From Massariosphaeria phaeospora (Eukaryota > Ascomycota > Dothideomycetes > Pleosporales), in NCBI GenBank assembly GCA_011032825.1, contig JAADJZ010000015.1, positions 930,001-994,000 on the forward strand: 64,000 bases of DNA, read 5' to 3'. Positions 35,634 through 47,983 of this stretch are shown here, piece after piece. The translations under genes were made by a program, and so were the position numbers. Every line of letters starts with the position of its first letter. Positions within the stretch are counted from its first letter, which is position 1. Under the pieces are notes generated by a model. The model ran no database searches. It was not told where the DNA came from and was given only the letters and a program-made list of their open reading frames with translations.

Positions 35634-37566
35634 CTCTTGCGCTTGCCTTCGTTCCTGCAGTCGCAACCGGCGGAATGAATGCGACTATGTGTGATGAATT
35701 AATGGTGACGTCCGAAAAGTGAAGCTAGAAGTGTCCAATGTCGAAACTGATTATATTCTCTTTGCAAGAGTCGAAAATTAAAACTACAGAATAGAGGATG
35801 AGTGGAAGATAGACCAAGAAATATAGCATAAGGAAGGGGGCAGCCTTCGCCAACTCTATATGCTTGCACATCGGCGGCCCGGCATCAACTTGGGCGCGAA
35901 GCGCGAAGGCGGGGCACACGCACACGCCACCATAACGGTACGGGTTCGGAGCTTCGTAAGGCACAGCGACGCAACAATGCCTCCTTCAGATCCCACCCGG
36001 CGCGAGTATCTAATCACCAGACTGTGGCTTTGTCTCACATTCGCCAGAGGTCCGGGTCGCATATATGTGAACGCATTTCGCATGGCACTTGGCATGGCAC
36101 CTGGTATCTTCGACAAAAAAAATACCGGAGGATAACATATGGCGTATGCGTACTGTAGACTGGTTCGTCAGCCCGTCTCCGATGTGCGGATGGTCGTGCC
36201 CCCCGATCCTCCTTTTGTTAGCCCTCCGGCAAGCCTCTGATGATGCCAAGTCTCACCAAAGAACACCCCAACTCGGACATAAGAGGAGATAATGAACAAT
36301 CCTCAGCTTGGCTCTACCACAACAAACTCGGAAGAACGAAATTGGACAGAGGACAGGACGGCAGAAATGAACGCGAAAACGACAACGCCACAGCGCTAAC
36401 CACACATGCACTCACTCGAGTCCATACGTGCTCATGCCAGTTATGATGCGAACCACGAACCAACAAAGAAAAAAGCAAATACCACCTAATCCCACGAACA
36501 GGCCAGCAAGTCGAAGCTTTCTCGCCAAGACGCAGCCCAATCTCTTGTTTTGTCTCTTAATGCCGCAAATACCACTAAACTCCGAGCGTCGCATCTCGGA
36601 GGCGCGTCCACCCCGAGGGCAGCTGAGCTTGCAAGTTCCGTTGTGACTCGCTGGAAGATGTAAACTCCGATGTTTTAAGATGTGAGCGATGGATGTGCGA
36701 CTCCACTCGATGACTGGCGTGGATTGATGACGGTAGAAAGACGACTGGCCGCGGATTTGAGGCGCTATTCGCACGTTATGAGGCGCCGAGCATCCGCCTT
36801 TTGGACTAGATGCGACATCGCGGAGTATAAAAAGTAGGTGCTCCGTCCAAAATGAATAACTTTTGGCAACACCGGATGTTTCTTTCTGTTTCTTCTTCTA
36901 CCGGAGACAAACCTCGATGTGGTGATGGTGGTGGTGTGTGTTGGACTCTGAGAAGGCCTCGGGGCTCCCTCCCCTCCAAGTCGGGAGGCAGTTACGCTCC
37001 GAGTGCCCTCTCGTAACATGAGGAAAGCACGATCAACGAAGACATCTGGCAGACGTTCAACTAATGCAATAAACGTCCCGCAGCCTACGCACGAGTTATT
37101 TAAAAGCCAGAAAAGTTGGGTTCCGCGGCTGTTTGGGATTGGGCTGCGCGGGCAGACAATTGTATATAAAGAGCAGGCTTCGGGTCTCCTCTCGGAACCT
37201 CCTCGCGAACCCGCTAGAAGCACAACACCGCTAGAAGCACAACACCGACAAGTCACGCTAGAACATCCAATGTCCGAAACAAAAGACCAGATTCCATTGA
37301 AATTTTCGTGTCCGTCTTCGCGCCATTACACTACACTGCTCGCATTCTCCTCCGGACCCCACCTGACTCTCGATCGATCACGCCAAAACTTGCAAAAGCA
37401 ACGGTATCGATGGCAGGAAAAAAAATCAGAATCCCTCTGAAGAGCACATGTCCTCCAACGCCTTTCTCGAAGAATGTTGACACGTATCACAGAAAACCTA
37501 GCATGGTGTTGATCAGGTAGATCCTTTTAAAACGCCGAGGCGCCCGTACCTAGTGATACATATCGT
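35634..37566. other. Gene-free stretch (1.9 kb)
   Basis: This is the promoter of the MFS gene and the 3' flank of the bHLH gene. Minus-strand frames at 36412-36774 and 36765-37256 have no recognisable domain. One perfect 17-bp tandem repeat (37211-37244) is listed separately. Confidence 0.5.
37211..37244. repeat. Two perfect tandem copies of a 17-bp unit
   Basis: The unit CCGCTAGAAGCACAACA occurs twice without a break. It lies in non-coding DNA and no function is evident. Confidence 0.85.
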
Positions 37567-38925
37567 CTACCCGCTGAGCAGGTCTTTGACACTCATGCCT
37601 CGGGCACCGCTCCAGCTCCTGCGGTCGGTGTTCAGCATGAGCAATGCCTCGGTGGCTTCGTGGTCCTCGCGGTCAGCCTGCGGGCCCAGTGCAGGTGATG
37701 TAAGGGCGAAGTTGACTCCGCTCGGAGCGGAGATCGATCCTTTGCTAGAGGGTGCGCTTGGAAAAGGATTGTTGAACTGAGAGTACGACGAGGTTTGGCC
37801 TCTGAATGCTGGGGAGGCGTGTATCGAGGGTGAAGTGGCCGCCGAGCGGATCGAAGAAGCCAAGGAATAGTGGTGAGGGTCAGAAGGTTGCAAGGCTGGG
37901 GAGATGGTGGTCTGGTGGTGTCTGGCGTCACCAGGGTAGATGTTGGGGGAAGCAGTGGTGGAGTACACGCTCCGATCTGAGGGGTAGATGGCGGGCGAGC
38001 CCTTTGCGAAGTGGTATGAAGTCGGCTTAGGCTCCGGGTTGGCAGTATAAGATGGAGACACGGCGTCTGACATTTCTTCGTCGTCATCCTCATCCTCATC
38101 CTCATCTTCCTCCTCAGCAATATGTCTGTTTACTTGCGGCATTGGCCGTTGCTTCGGAGGAGATGTAGGTGTGTGAGAGTCACGGCGCGTCCGGTGCGAA
38201 TCTTTCAGGTCCGCAACGCATTGCTCCAGGTACCGCATGTACTCGATAGAGGCCTACCTCAATTAGTATCGCCGTCGCATGTTGTTTTAGTGGGTTCTTA
38301 CCTGCAGTATTGCTAGCTTGTGCATTTCCTGGCCTGCACAAGCCGGTATCATGTCTTTGAGAACGCCAAACTCCTCGTTCATTTTCGACCGTCGCCTCCG
38401 CTCTATCAAGCTATGGGCTGTCTTCCGGGCAATCTTCCGGCCTGCGGCTGTTGCGTTTCCTCCCTGCTTTCTTTTGCTACCAGCCGTCGGTGCTGGGGTA
38501 GCCTTCGAATTCGGGGCTGGGGCGGGCTGTGACTTGGGCGGCTCCTGCGATTCCTTGGGCTTCATCTGGATGATCTTGCGCGAGCGCGTCGGCGGGGGCG
38601 GCAGAGAGTAGTCGCCTGTGGTAATGACGGCGCCCTGGTTTGCATTGGAGCGTTTGCGAATTGCGGGGGCAGGCTTCGCCGCTGTGACGGGCGAGGAGGG
38701 GGATAGCGGGCGGTAGGAGGAGTCGGACGTGTTCGAGGCAGCGGACGAGGTGGTGCTGCCCCGGCTGCTGGCCGCCAATGCAGCGGGCGGCAGGGCAAAT
38801 CCAGCGTCGAGCTGGGCGGCATTTGCGCTGCTCTTGCCCGTGATGTCGGTCGAGGGCGCAGGCGTCGGCGGGAAGTTGTTCGGACGAGGCATGATGGAGC
38901 GCTGGGCGGCGGTTGGCGAGCTCAT
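37567..38925 (-). CDS. bHLH transcription factor
   Basis: Exons on the minus strand are 38925-38302 and 38253-37567, encoding 436 residues. The 48-bp intron (GTAAGA, ATACTAATTG branch region, GGTAG) falls inside helix 2, joining HKLAILQ to ASIEYMRYLEQCVADL. The basic region and helix 1 (ARKTAHSLIERRRRSKMNEE), with His, Glu and Arg at the E-box-contacting positions, predict CACGTG/CANNTG binding. The N-terminus is Pro/Ser/Ala-rich; after the bHLH come an acidic run (EEEDEDEDEDDDEEM) and a long Ser/Pro-rich tail repeating (I/N)YPSD/YPGD-like units. Conserved basic residues resemble Esc1/Pho4-type fungal factors but I cannot assign an orthologue. The frame is open upstream; ATG 38925 (MSSPTAAQRS) was chosen because the upstream extension is GC-rich and unlike protein. 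Confidence 0.85.
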
Positions 38926-39651
38926 GGGACGGTCGGCGGGCAGCGACTGCAGCAGTTCAGCGGTGCAGCCTGTGGGTGCGCGGGCGAGGGCGAGGAGCTG
39001 GAGGACGGAGTGCGCGACGAGGGGACTGGGACTGGGACTGCGCAGTCGAGGCGGCCATGATAATAACGGGCTCGGTGTCGCGTGTACGCTTTGGTGGGAT
39101 GTCGACTTGGGGGGGACGGAGCGAGCAGCAGCAGCGCCAATCACAGCCGCCAGCCCGCACACGCCCACACGCGCCCGCAAACGCTCGTGGCACTGCGAAC
39201 CCAACGGCCTCGAATGAGAGGCGGCTGGCTCGCGGCGTGGGCGGTGCGTCGCGGACGTTGGCAAGCTGCTGCGTCCGAAGCTGCTCCAGCGAGGCCAGAG
39301 AGACGCCGCCGTCGACCGAATCTTGAGGGCGGGCTAGTGCATGGCCGAAGCTGCCCACACGGCGAGCGCGACGTTGAGCAGACTCTGCTGCCACGGCCTA
39401 CTGTAACCACGAAAACCCCCATTGCGCAGAACACCCCGCGCGCCAGGGCACAGTGCGGCGGCCGTCCAGTGGGGGTACACAATGGCAGCGCGGGTGTGGT
39501 CTTGTGCTTCGGGTGGGAGGGGAGGGTTGGAACATGTCGAGGCCATATCACGCAGCGCCACAGGACCACCAGCGACTCGGAAGCAAGACGGATTGATTCT
39601 TCTCCATATTTACGCCGTTTTCCTAGACGCCTAGAACGCATTGTGAGGTAT
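38926..39651. other. GC-rich intergenic stretch
   Basis: This is the promoter/5' UTR of the bHLH gene and the 3' flank of the Erb1 gene. Long open frames here are on both strands and are by-products of high GC. No separate gene was seen. Confidence 0.5.
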
Positions 39652-42018
39652 CTAACACCATAATCGGCAGGTCCCATCCGCTCCAGCACTCACGCACCAC
39701 GGCTCGCGCGGATGCCAGTCAATGTCCATGACCCCCAGGCGGCTCTTTACCTTGTGTCCTGACAGAATCTTCAGCGGCACAATCGTTGCATTCTCCATTA
39801 GATCGCCGACCACTTTGCCATGGAAGATCTGCAGACTGCCGTCGTCGCTGGCGTCCGCGAACAGCGGCAGGCCGCCCTGGTGGAAGCGAACTGCGCGAAT
39901 AGCTTGTTTGTGGAAGCGCAGCGTCTTGTAGGGCTTGGTGGAGAGGTCCAGGTCGTGCCACAGCAGCCGTTTGTCGTACGTGCCGACAATGATGTTGTCT
40001 CCGCCCGGATGGACATCAATCGATGATATCCACTTGGCACCCGGCTGCAGGATCTTGACCAGTTCTTGCTTGGCGAGATCGTAGCTACGGATTGTGTTTC
40101 TGGTAGCCACGAAGAATAAAGCTTTGGACGGGTGGAACTGGGCCGACTGAGCGATACCCTTGAGCCGGCGGAAGGGCAACTGAGTAAGGTGTTTGGACAG
40201 AGTATGTATGGCAACCGAGCTGCTCTGGCCTCGAGGTGATACCGTTGCAAAGTAGTCTCCTTTCCTGTGCCAATTGATGACCTTGACTGCAGACCGCACT
40301 GTTGTCTGAACCAGTACGCCCTTGTTCTCCAGTCGAGGGCCGGGTCGGCTCCACTTGCCCGGAGGCTCCTTCACAACTACACCATGCGCAGTGTTGGAGG
40401 GCTTCGATGCTGCGTAGCCCCACCCTGCGTCCAGCACGTCGCGACTGTTTTGTTCAACATCTGGTGACAAGATTGTGAACGGTACGATCAAGTAAATGTT
40501 CTCCCCAGCAGCGGCCGACACAATAGCGGCCTCTTTGCCAGGTCTCCATTGCACCGCGTCGACAGCATCTTCATCTGAAAGTTTGACATTCCACAGTTGG
40601 CGACCGGTCATAAGCTCCCAGATGCGAACGAAGCCATCATCACCTCCACTGGCAATGAATATCCCATGTGGATCAATCGAGACACTACGCACACGGCCTT
40701 CTTGACCTCTGCATATTGCTGCCGTGACCGTAGGGAACGGCTTGAGCTCGTCTGGGCTTGGCAATTTCGGTAAGAGTGACTCCGGATCAATGTTGAGTTT
40801 GTTTCTCCGAATACGAGGCGCCAGATATAAATCCAAACTTCGTTCGAACCTTTCTTTGACGAATCTATCATATCCGGGGACTTTCCGCAAAGCATCATGG
40901 TCGGCCGGTAGGTACTCTTTCTCACGGTCCTCCTCGTCTGCCCCCAACCATGCTGCTTTTTCGTCCTTGTCGGGAAGATACTCGGGTGGAGGATGATAGC
41001 TTGCATCATAGCCAGGAGGCGGCTGTTTGGGAGCGGATATATGCATCGAGTGTTCTGGCCGGGGAACCTCGTTGGACCACAGGTCATAATGTGTCTGTTC
41101 ATCCTCTTCCTCTTCTTCAGACGGTGCTTTGTATGGTTTGATCCTACCTTCCCTGATGGCTTTCACAATCTTCATGACCCGCTTGGCTTCATGCTTGGAG
41201 GGAACAAATCGTCGCTTCGGCTCCGGTGCAGCGCTGAGAGGCATAATTTCCATTTTCCCAGAAAAGTAATGTACCATATCCGGGTAGGGGTCATAGCCAT
41301 CTTCCACAATTTCATTCCTAGTAATCTTCTTGAGCACATCCAGCTCTTCCTCAGACAGGTTCAGCGGTTTCCCTGTTGCCGGATCTGTGAGCCCGGTCCA
41401 CCCTTTAGGAATATCGATGCTGTCGAGCAAAGCATCTAGCGCTCCGCCCTTGGCAGGACGCATAATCTTTCTCCCATCAACATCGTACCCAATATGTGGG
41501 TAAGCATCGTAGTATGAAAGAGAGATATTTCCAATGGTATTCGTTATGTCGCCCGCATCCGAGTCTTCGGAATCGTATACTGGATCGATCTCGTTGTACA
41601 CGTAACGCGGGTTGCCGTTCGCATCAGTGGTAACGGTGTAATTTGGTTTGAGCGTCTCTGCAACATCCTCCATGCTGTCGCTAGGATTGTTTCCATTCGT
41701 TAAAGACTCGTGGTGCTCTGGACGCTCCGCCGTGGTGAGCCTACGGATTTGCTCCCGTATGTCCTCTTCGTCGGATTCGGCTGCTTCATGTGAAGTAGTG
41801 CCCTCGGCGGCCTCGTCTTCATCTTGCTCCTCATCGGAGAAGTCCTCGACTCCGCTGCTTGCTTCACCGTCTACATTGTCGCCCAGGTCCTCGTCCGAAT
41901 CGTCCTCACTGTGCGATAAAATTCCCTCGAGAAGGCCATCGGCCAGTTCTTCGTCAGAGCTGCTTTCTTGAGGGGCGTCACGCGTCACAGCCTTTCGTTT
42001 TCGTGGATTTCCAGCCAT
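39652..42018 (-). CDS. erb1: Ribosome biogenesis protein Erb1 (BOP1 homologue)
   Basis: Erb1 is part of the Nop7-Erb1-Ytm1 (PeBoW) complex needed for 27S pre-rRNA processing and 60S assembly in the nucleolus. This is a single exon of 788 residues starting [14 protein letters not shown] (ATG 42018); an in-frame upstream extension lacks an ATG. Residues 15-100 are highly acidic ([20 protein letters not shown]). The BOP1 N-terminal domain follows, with [20 protein letters not shown] and [20 protein letters not shown], and later [20 protein letters not shown] seven-bladed WD40 propeller occupies about 435-788, opening with [20 protein letters not shown] and ending with [14 protein letters not shown]. 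Length and domain order match the family. It is divergent from the Prp5 gene. Confidence 0.95.
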   Translation of the reverse strand: MAGNPRKRKAVTRDAPQESSSDEELADGLLEGILSHSEDDSDEDLGDNVDGEASSGVEDFSDEEQDEDEAAEGTTSHEAAESDEEDIREQIRRLTTAERPEHHESLTNGNNPSDSMEDVAETLKPNYTVTTDANGNPRYVYNEIDPVYDSEDSDAGDITNTIGNISLSYYDAYPHIGYDVDGRKIMRPAKGGALDALLDSIDIPKGWTGLTDPATGKPLNLSEEELDVLKKITRNEIVEDGYDPYPDMVHYFSGKMEIMPLSAAPEPKRRFVPSKHEAKRVMKIVKAIREGRIKPYKAPSEEEEEDEQTHYDLWSNEVPRPEHSMHISAPKQPPPGYDASYHPPPEYLPDKDEKAAWLGADEEDREKEYLPADHDALRKVPGYDRFVKERFERSLDLYLAPRIRRNKLNIDPESLLPKLPSPDELKPFPTVTAAICRGQEGRVRSVSIDPHGIFIASGGDDGFVRIWELMTGRQLWNVKLSDEDAVDAVQWRPGKEAAIVSAAAGENIYLIVPFTILSPDVEQNSRDVLDAGWGYAASKPSNTAHGVVVKEPPGKWSRPGPRLENKGVLVQTTVRSAVKVINWHRKGDYFATVSPRGQSSSVAIHTLSKHLTQLPFRRLKGIAQSAQFHPSKALFFVATRNTIRSYDLAKQELVKILQPGAKWISSIDVHPGGDNIIVGTYDKRLLWHDLDLSTKPYKTLRFHKQAIRAVRFHQGGLPLFADASDDGSLQIFHGKVVGDLMENATIVPLKILSGHKVKSRLGVMDIDWHPREPWCVSAGADGTCRLWC

Positions 42019-42254
42019 TGTGGTGGAGTTCAGATTTCGCGATTCGGCATGTTGCGTCTGCCAGAAAAAATTAGTCGGACCCACATAAGGTCGCCAAGAT
42101 TTCGCCGGTCATCACGTGCCGCCAAAGCTGCCTAGCTCCGGGCGGCAACTTCACCTTCAAACACTTTTCTGAGCTGCAACTCAACACTCTCCAACCCCGC
42201 TACACAAACCTTGTGCAAGGAACAGCTCACACACAGTATATCCCACGAGCCGCC
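42019..42254. promoter_or_regulatory. Bidirectional promoter between erb1 and prp5, with an E-box
   Basis: Only 236 bp separate the two start codons. A palindromic CACGTG lies at 42113-42118, about midway between them. Whether a bHLH factor such as the one encoded at 37567-38925 uses it is unknown. Confidence 0.5.
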
Positions 42255-45200
42255 ATGGCTTCTCGCCAGGCTGATGAATCAAGGTCCCGTACCGACGAGC
42301 GGGGAGGTGTGTATCGTCCACCCCGCCGCGAAGACAGGCGATACCACCCAGACGACCGTCGCGATACGCGCCGTGACGACCGCCGCGAGGACCGACGAGA
42401 GTTCCGCCGCGAGGACCGGTACGATGGACGCCGCGAACCGCGTCGAGAGCGCGACCACCGTCGATCACGGTCCCCTGCCCGGCGCGATCGAGACCGAAAC
42501 GGTGGGGATAGGTATCGCGAAGATAGATCTCGAGGTACTCGCGAGCGTGATCGAGCTCATGACGACCGCGATCCACGTAAGCGCGAGGACCGTCGGGGCT
42601 CCTATGATGACCGTCGTCGCGGTTCGTCACAGACCCAAGGCGGCAGGCCTGAGCAACCCACCAAGGAGGAGCGTGAGCAACAGGACAGGGAGCAAAAGTT
42701 GAAAGAAGAGGCGGCTGTCGCAGAAGCCAAAAAGGCACGCTTGGAGAAATGGAAGCAGCAGCAGGCATTGAAGAAGAAGCAGAGCGATACTGCAACCGCT
42801 GTGCTGTCCCCTGCAGCCACCACATCTCCGACGCCTGTTGCCGCGACACCTCCAAATGCCGCTGAGAACCAGGAGCATATGACAGGCAACGCCCCAATCC
42901 CCCAGACGAATGGCGCTACAATAAAGAAAGGGAAAAAGAAGGCTGAACAGACTAAGCTCGATGAACCTACAGTAGCACGACCTCTGTTCTCCAAAGCTAC
43001 TAGCACATCGGTTACTGCTCCCTCTGGTGTGTATGCCCCCACCCCTGCTAATGGCATATATTTTTGCTTACGTAAAGGAGGCCACCTTGCTGCTCAGCAA
43101 CTGAAGGCGAATGGAAGCATTACTTCGTTCGGCCTAAAGGCTAAAGCTCCCAAGGAGGTTGTAGAAACCACGCACGCTCTGCTCGACGACCAAGACAATA
43201 CACGTACGCGCAAACTACAAGTGTTGCCCGACTTCGTGCCCGCAGACGCACCATCCTCTCCAGTAGCCGAGGATACTGCTATGGACGAGATTGGCAGCGA
43301 TGATGAGGAGACGGATGCCCAGACTCAAGCCCAGTTGGAAAAGCGGCGTGAGGATATGGCCAATCAAGAATTAGACGCCACCGGAAACATTACCGTCGCA
43401 AATGAGAACGGTGACCATATGGACATTGACGGCACTGCGGGCCCTGACGAAGAGGAGGTCGACCCTCTTGATGCCTTCATGGCTGGCCTTTCTGAGACAC
43501 GGCCGAACGACAGAGCTCCTCAAGGTCAAACCATTTTCAGTGATGAGATTGAGCCGGACATGACAGCGGTCGACGATGAAGACTTCTTCGCTCTTGCGAT
43601 GTCCACCAAGAAGAAAAAGAAGGAAATTCCAAAGATCGATCATTCTAGTGTCGAGTATGAATATTTCCGAAAGGACTTTTACACCGAGCCCGCTGAAATC
43701 GCCCAGATGACGCCTGAAGAAGTCGCTGATCTTAGATTGGAACTCGATGGGATCAAGGTCACGAACAACGGAAACAATAAAGGCGTGCCTCGGCCTGTAA
43801 CAAAATGGGCACAGATGGGTTTACTCCAGCCAACGATGGCCGTTTTCAATGAACTTCGTTACGAAAAGCCGACTGCCATCCAGGCACAGGCCGTTCCCAT
43901 CGTGGAGTCAGGCATGGACATGATTGGAATTGCGAAGACCGGATCTGGCAAGACCCTCGCGTTTGGAATCCCCATGGTCCGGCACATCCTGGACCAGCGA
44001 GCCCTCAAGTCATCAGATGGTCCGATCGTACTCATCCTAGCTCCTACCCGAGAACTTTCGCTGCAAATTGTGAATGAGCTCAAGCCCTTCCTCAAGGCTT
44101 CTAATCTCAAAATTGGCTGCGCCTATGGAGGACCCCCGATCTCTGAACACATCGCAATGATCAAGCGTGGCGGACTCCACGTTCTTTGCGCCACACCTGG
44201 TCGATTGATCGATCTGATGCAGAGCAATTCTGGTCGTGTACTAAGCTTCAGGCGCATAACGTATGTGGTACTCGACGAAGCAGATCGTATGTTTGACATG
44301 GGTTTCGAGCCGCAAGTCTTAAAAGTCCTGGACAATATCCGCCCGGACCGGCAGGCCATCCTGTTCTCTGCGACTATGCCCAAGAACATGGCAGCTGTAG
44401 TTCGTAAACATTTCCACCACCCGGTCGAAGTGCTTATCGGCGGTCGTAGCGTCGTTGCTTCGGATGTCACTCAGATCATTGATATTGTTCCCCCACCGGA
44501 TGACAAACCGGGTGATAAAAAGGTCGCGCAACTACTCCTACGCCTAGGCCAAACACATGGCGAGAATGAGAATTCTCAAGTTCTTATATTCACTGAAAAG
44601 CAGTCTACTGCGGAAAAGCTTCTCAAACAACTTATAGATGCGAGCTATGCAGGTGTCGATACGATACACGGCGGCAAAGACCAAAGTGACCGAAGTGATG
44701 CTATCAATAGTTTCAAGAGGGGAATACTCCCGATTCTGATTGCTACCTCTGTCGCGGCTCGTGGATTGGACGTTCCTCATCTAGCCACGGTGATCAACTA
44801 CGACTGCCCAACCCACTTGGAAGATTACGTGCATCGATGCGGGCGCACTGGTCGGGCTGGAAATAAGGGCACAGCAATAACGTTCATTGAAAATCCTGGA
44901 CAGGAACGGTTCGCCCACCATCTGATCAAAGCTTTGAAACAGAGCGACCACGAAGTACCGAAAGAGTTGGAGGTCATGGCTGCTTCGTTCAACTCCAAGC
45001 TCAAGGATGGCACCGAGAAGTATTTTGGCGGATTCGGTGGTAAAGGTCTATCGAGGCTAGATGAAGCACGTGCGGCAGAAAGGAGAAAGGAGAAGCGCAG
45101 TGTCAAGATTGAGGGCGTGGAGGATCAGAGCGACGACGAGCCTGTCCTGCCTGCCGTGAAGAAGCTTGAAGTTGTGTCTGGATCTGGCACAGCAGGTGTT

Positions 45201-45787
45201 TCATCCTCCGCTCCGGCTACTGCTGTCGCTGAACCCGAGTACATGAAGATCCTCAACAGCAAGATCGTCGTCAGTAAGACGGAGCGTGCCGCCGCTGGGT
45301 CAACAAAGACAATGACTCCAGTTGAGAAGGCCCAGCTAGCCGCTCGATCTATCAATGGACGCTTAAGCACGAAGGGACAAATTCACGCTGGCCAACCTAT
45401 CGACAATAAAGGTCCAGATGCCGGACTTTATCACGCCACCGTCGAGATAAACGACTTCCCCCAGAAGGCTCGGTGGGCTGTGACTAATCGCACGAACGTG
45501 GCAAAGATCCTGGAGCAAACCGGAGTTTCTATCACGACCAAGGGCTCGTACTGGGGACAGGAGGGTAAGCTACCTGGCGGTAAGTGTCGATCAACTCATT
45601 ACTACGTTGTTGTACTAAACATTAAACAGAAAACGATGACCCAAAGCTTTACATCCTCGTCGAGGGCGATACCGAGGGCGCGGTCACTTTGGCCATGAAG
45701 GAGCTTACCCGTCATTTACGAGAGGGTTCTGTGGCTGATCAAGAGAGCTCAATGCGTGCACCGACCGGTCGCTACAGCGTCATCTAA
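42255..45787 (+). CDS. prp5: DEAD-box ATP-dependent RNA helicase Prp5 (pre-mRNA splicing)
   Basis: Prp5 remodels U2 snRNP and proofreads the branch site during prespliceosome formation. Exons are 42255-45579 and 45630-45787, encoding 1,160 residues; the 50-bp intron (GTAAGT, TACTAAAC, AACAG) joins LPGE to [17 protein letters not shown]. The N-terminus (1-150) is rich in Arg/Asp/Glu with RS-like repeats, followed by Lys-rich and acidic spacers. The helicase core is at about 515-890: Q motif [11 protein letters not shown], Walker A AKTGSGKT (about 560), [22 protein letters not shown] (about 674), [16 protein letters not shown] and [10 protein letters not shown]. The [10 protein letters not shown] motif upstream is typical of Prp5. 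The C-terminal KH-like region ends [16 protein letters not shown] 42255 sits in GCCGCCATGG, an excellent start context, although the frame is open a little further upstream. Confidence 0.95.
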
Positions 45788-46789
45788 TACCTGCGGACAA
45801 GAATTCTCAAGGTACATAGTTTGCCTAGCGGGTCTCTCATTGATTCTCTCTTGATTTGCATGCATCGGAGCGGTCGGGATCTTTCATGGCGTGTCGTGTC
45901 TTTCATGGGACGGAATCTGGTCATATGGGACGGCAATCACGGCGAATGGCGAAAGCAAGATCGATATTTGGATCTCTAGTCCAACACCACTACTCGGCGG
46001 TTTTACTACAGGTAAGTCCCTCCCTGAACGCCTCCGAATGATTGACTGACCCCCCGCCTTACCTTGCAGGTTCTACTCTGTCGCCCTAATCGAACTCGAA
46101 TGCTGTCTGTGGTTATCGAAACTGTCGGGCGAATTGTTCTATGGTGGCTTCAGCCTACGGTCTCGAATGAGACGAACGAAAATATCAAATGTCTGGAGGA
46201 TTGAAATGGTTGCTCTCGATATTGCACCACCACACTGTTAGAAAATCTTTCGGAAGGTGTGCGCTGTAATTAGGTATATCAGATCTGACTCCAACCTCTT
46301 CAACACTCTGTCTCGCGGCTATCAAAGTGCCTAAGTTGGTGCCGCCGATGCTCTTTGTGCTAGGCTCTATACTTGGGCAGCTCTTGTGCCTCATGGAATA
46401 GATGGGTGAGGGTCTTACGAAGGTGAGTGTGAACATCGAGATCGTGCTGGAACGTATTTCAGTGACCGTCAGGATCACGGGGGGACGGGGGTCTGGTGGT
46501 CTAAGTAACGGTTTCATGCATGGCGGTGTCGTCAGGCGTGGTGCGTCAGCAGATGATAGGTCGCGCTACCTGGAACGATGGCTCCTGCCATAGGTGCGAG
46601 TGTGCTGTGGTTGTGACGCGAGCTAGTCCGGGTTTGGGAAGGAGTAAAGGTGCACGGTGAGGTGAGCTCAGTCGAGTTTCTAGCTCTTACTCTCTCTGCT
46701 CGTTCCCCAACGTCTCTTCAACACTACCCTAAATACCGCCTGCTTTCCGCTCATCATTTTACCTATTCCAACGCCATACTACACCGACA
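45788..46789. other. Gene-free stretch (1.0 kb)
   Basis: This is the 3' flank of prp5 and the promoter of the propeller gene. A GTAAGT...TTGCAG segment at 46012-46070 resembles an intron, but no coding frame flanks it, so it may be a UTR intron or chance. Confidence 0.45.
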
Positions 46790-47983
46790 ATGGCGGGATG
46801 CGGAGGTAGAGGAAATGCTCCACCGCCACCGCCACCGCCCAAGGTGATAATTTATCCCGATCCCTTCGGCGACGTCAAAATGCACTACCACAACGACAAA
46901 CGACTTCTTCTTACGCTTTCAGCAACTCCGGAATTACGCATGCTGGCATCGAACCACTTTCTGGCACAGGGCCACCACAGGAGACGCAAGGCCCCTGCCT
47001 TAAAGAAAACAGACGAACGGTTATATAAGTTCGAGACGGAAAAATCTTGCCAGGGAATTGCTCGGCTCGACGAAAGACATTATGTCGTCATAACATCAGA
47101 GTCGGAGGACTACCCAGCGTTGATACTCAGACCGGGCACGTCGGTTATATGGCTTGTGGATGTAAGGCCTTGGGAACTAGGACAAGGTCTGGCAACAGCG
47201 ACGAAGTTGTTTGACTTCGTGGATGCTGGGTGCTTAAACAAGGTCGCCGCTATTCCAAGACCAACCACCACTCCGAGTCACAACACCAACACCACCAACG
47301 CTGCTGAAACATCATCATGGCCACTCCTACTCATCTCAGACTCTACGTTTGGCAGAATCCTGTCCTCTGACCCGACCACAAAACAGCAACAAATCTGGTT
47401 CGAACATCCGAGTATGTCTCCCATGGGCAACGCATCGTCTCCTTTTGGGATCAACGGCCTCGAATACTTTGGAGGATATGTTTATTACACGAACACGTCT
47501 GCCATGAGTCTCCATCGAATGAAAGTCAACTCGTTGACTCTTCTTCCCGCACTCGCCGAGCCCGAAGAACTACCAATGACAAAGGACAAACATATCAAGA
47601 TTGGAGGCCTAGACCTAGCGTGCTGCACATCTGCTTCCGGGGATAGGCTGTTGATCCTCGTTGCAGGCGCAGAGGGAATCTTCCGGTTCTGGCAAGCAAG
47701 AGACAAGTGGAAGCGTGATTATGTTCTTGGGAACGGCCATCATTGGTGGCCGCCTACTTCCTCTGTTGTGGTCAGACTTGGTGAAACTAGGGGAGCTCAA
47801 CGGGGAGTTTGCTTGTGGGTCGGAACTAGCAGGAGGAAGCCTTCGTCCAAGATTCCTGCCGAAGACCGAGGCGGGAAAGTAATGTGCCAGCTCATGTGGC
47901 ATGTTAGTAGAAAAGGCCGGGTCAGTCCTTCGGCACGGTTGTATGCGTCGTTCCCGTCATTTGCGCCCCAATACATTTCTTGA
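46790..47983 (+). CDS. Six-bladed beta-propeller protein, SMP-30/gluconolactonase-like fold
   Basis: Single exon, 397 residues. The fold is suggested by repeated beta-strand segments: GIARLDERHYVVITSE, SVIWLVDVRP, LLLISDSTFGRILSSD, GINGLEYFGGYVYYTNTSAM and GDRLLILVAGAEGIFRFW. These match the SMP-30-like propellers common in Pezizomycotina, some of which act in secondary metabolism (for example hetero-Diels-Alderase-like proteins), while most have no known role. Those relatives are often secreted; this one starts MAGCGGRGNAPPPPPPPKVI and has no signal peptide. An Asn/Thr-rich loop lies at about 165-180. There is no biosynthetic cluster around it, so a secondary-metabolism role is not supported by context. 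Confidence 0.6.
   Translation: MAGCGGRGNAPPPPPPPKVIIYPDPFGDVKMHYHNDKRLLLTLSATPELRMLASNHFLAQGHHRRRKAPALKKTDERLYKFETEKSCQGIARLDERHYVVITSESEDYPALILRPGTSVIWLVDVRPWELGQGLATATKLFDFVDAGCLNKVAAIPRPTTTPSHNTNTTNAAETSSWPLLLISDSTFGRILSSDPTTKQQQIWFEHPSMSPMGNASSPFGINGLEYFGGYVYYTNTSAMSLHRMKVNSLTLLPALAEPEELPMTKDKHIKIGGLDLACCTSASGDRLLILVAGAEGIFRFWQARDKWKRDYVLGNGHHWWPPTSSVVVRLGETRGAQRGVCLWVGTSRRKPSSKIPAEDRGGKVMCQLMWHVSRKGRVSPSARLYASFPSFAPQYIS

Noticed and set aside
36765..37256. 163-codon minus-strand frame
   Set aside because: No domain, and an unlikely composition for a protein. The region behaves as an intergenic flank.
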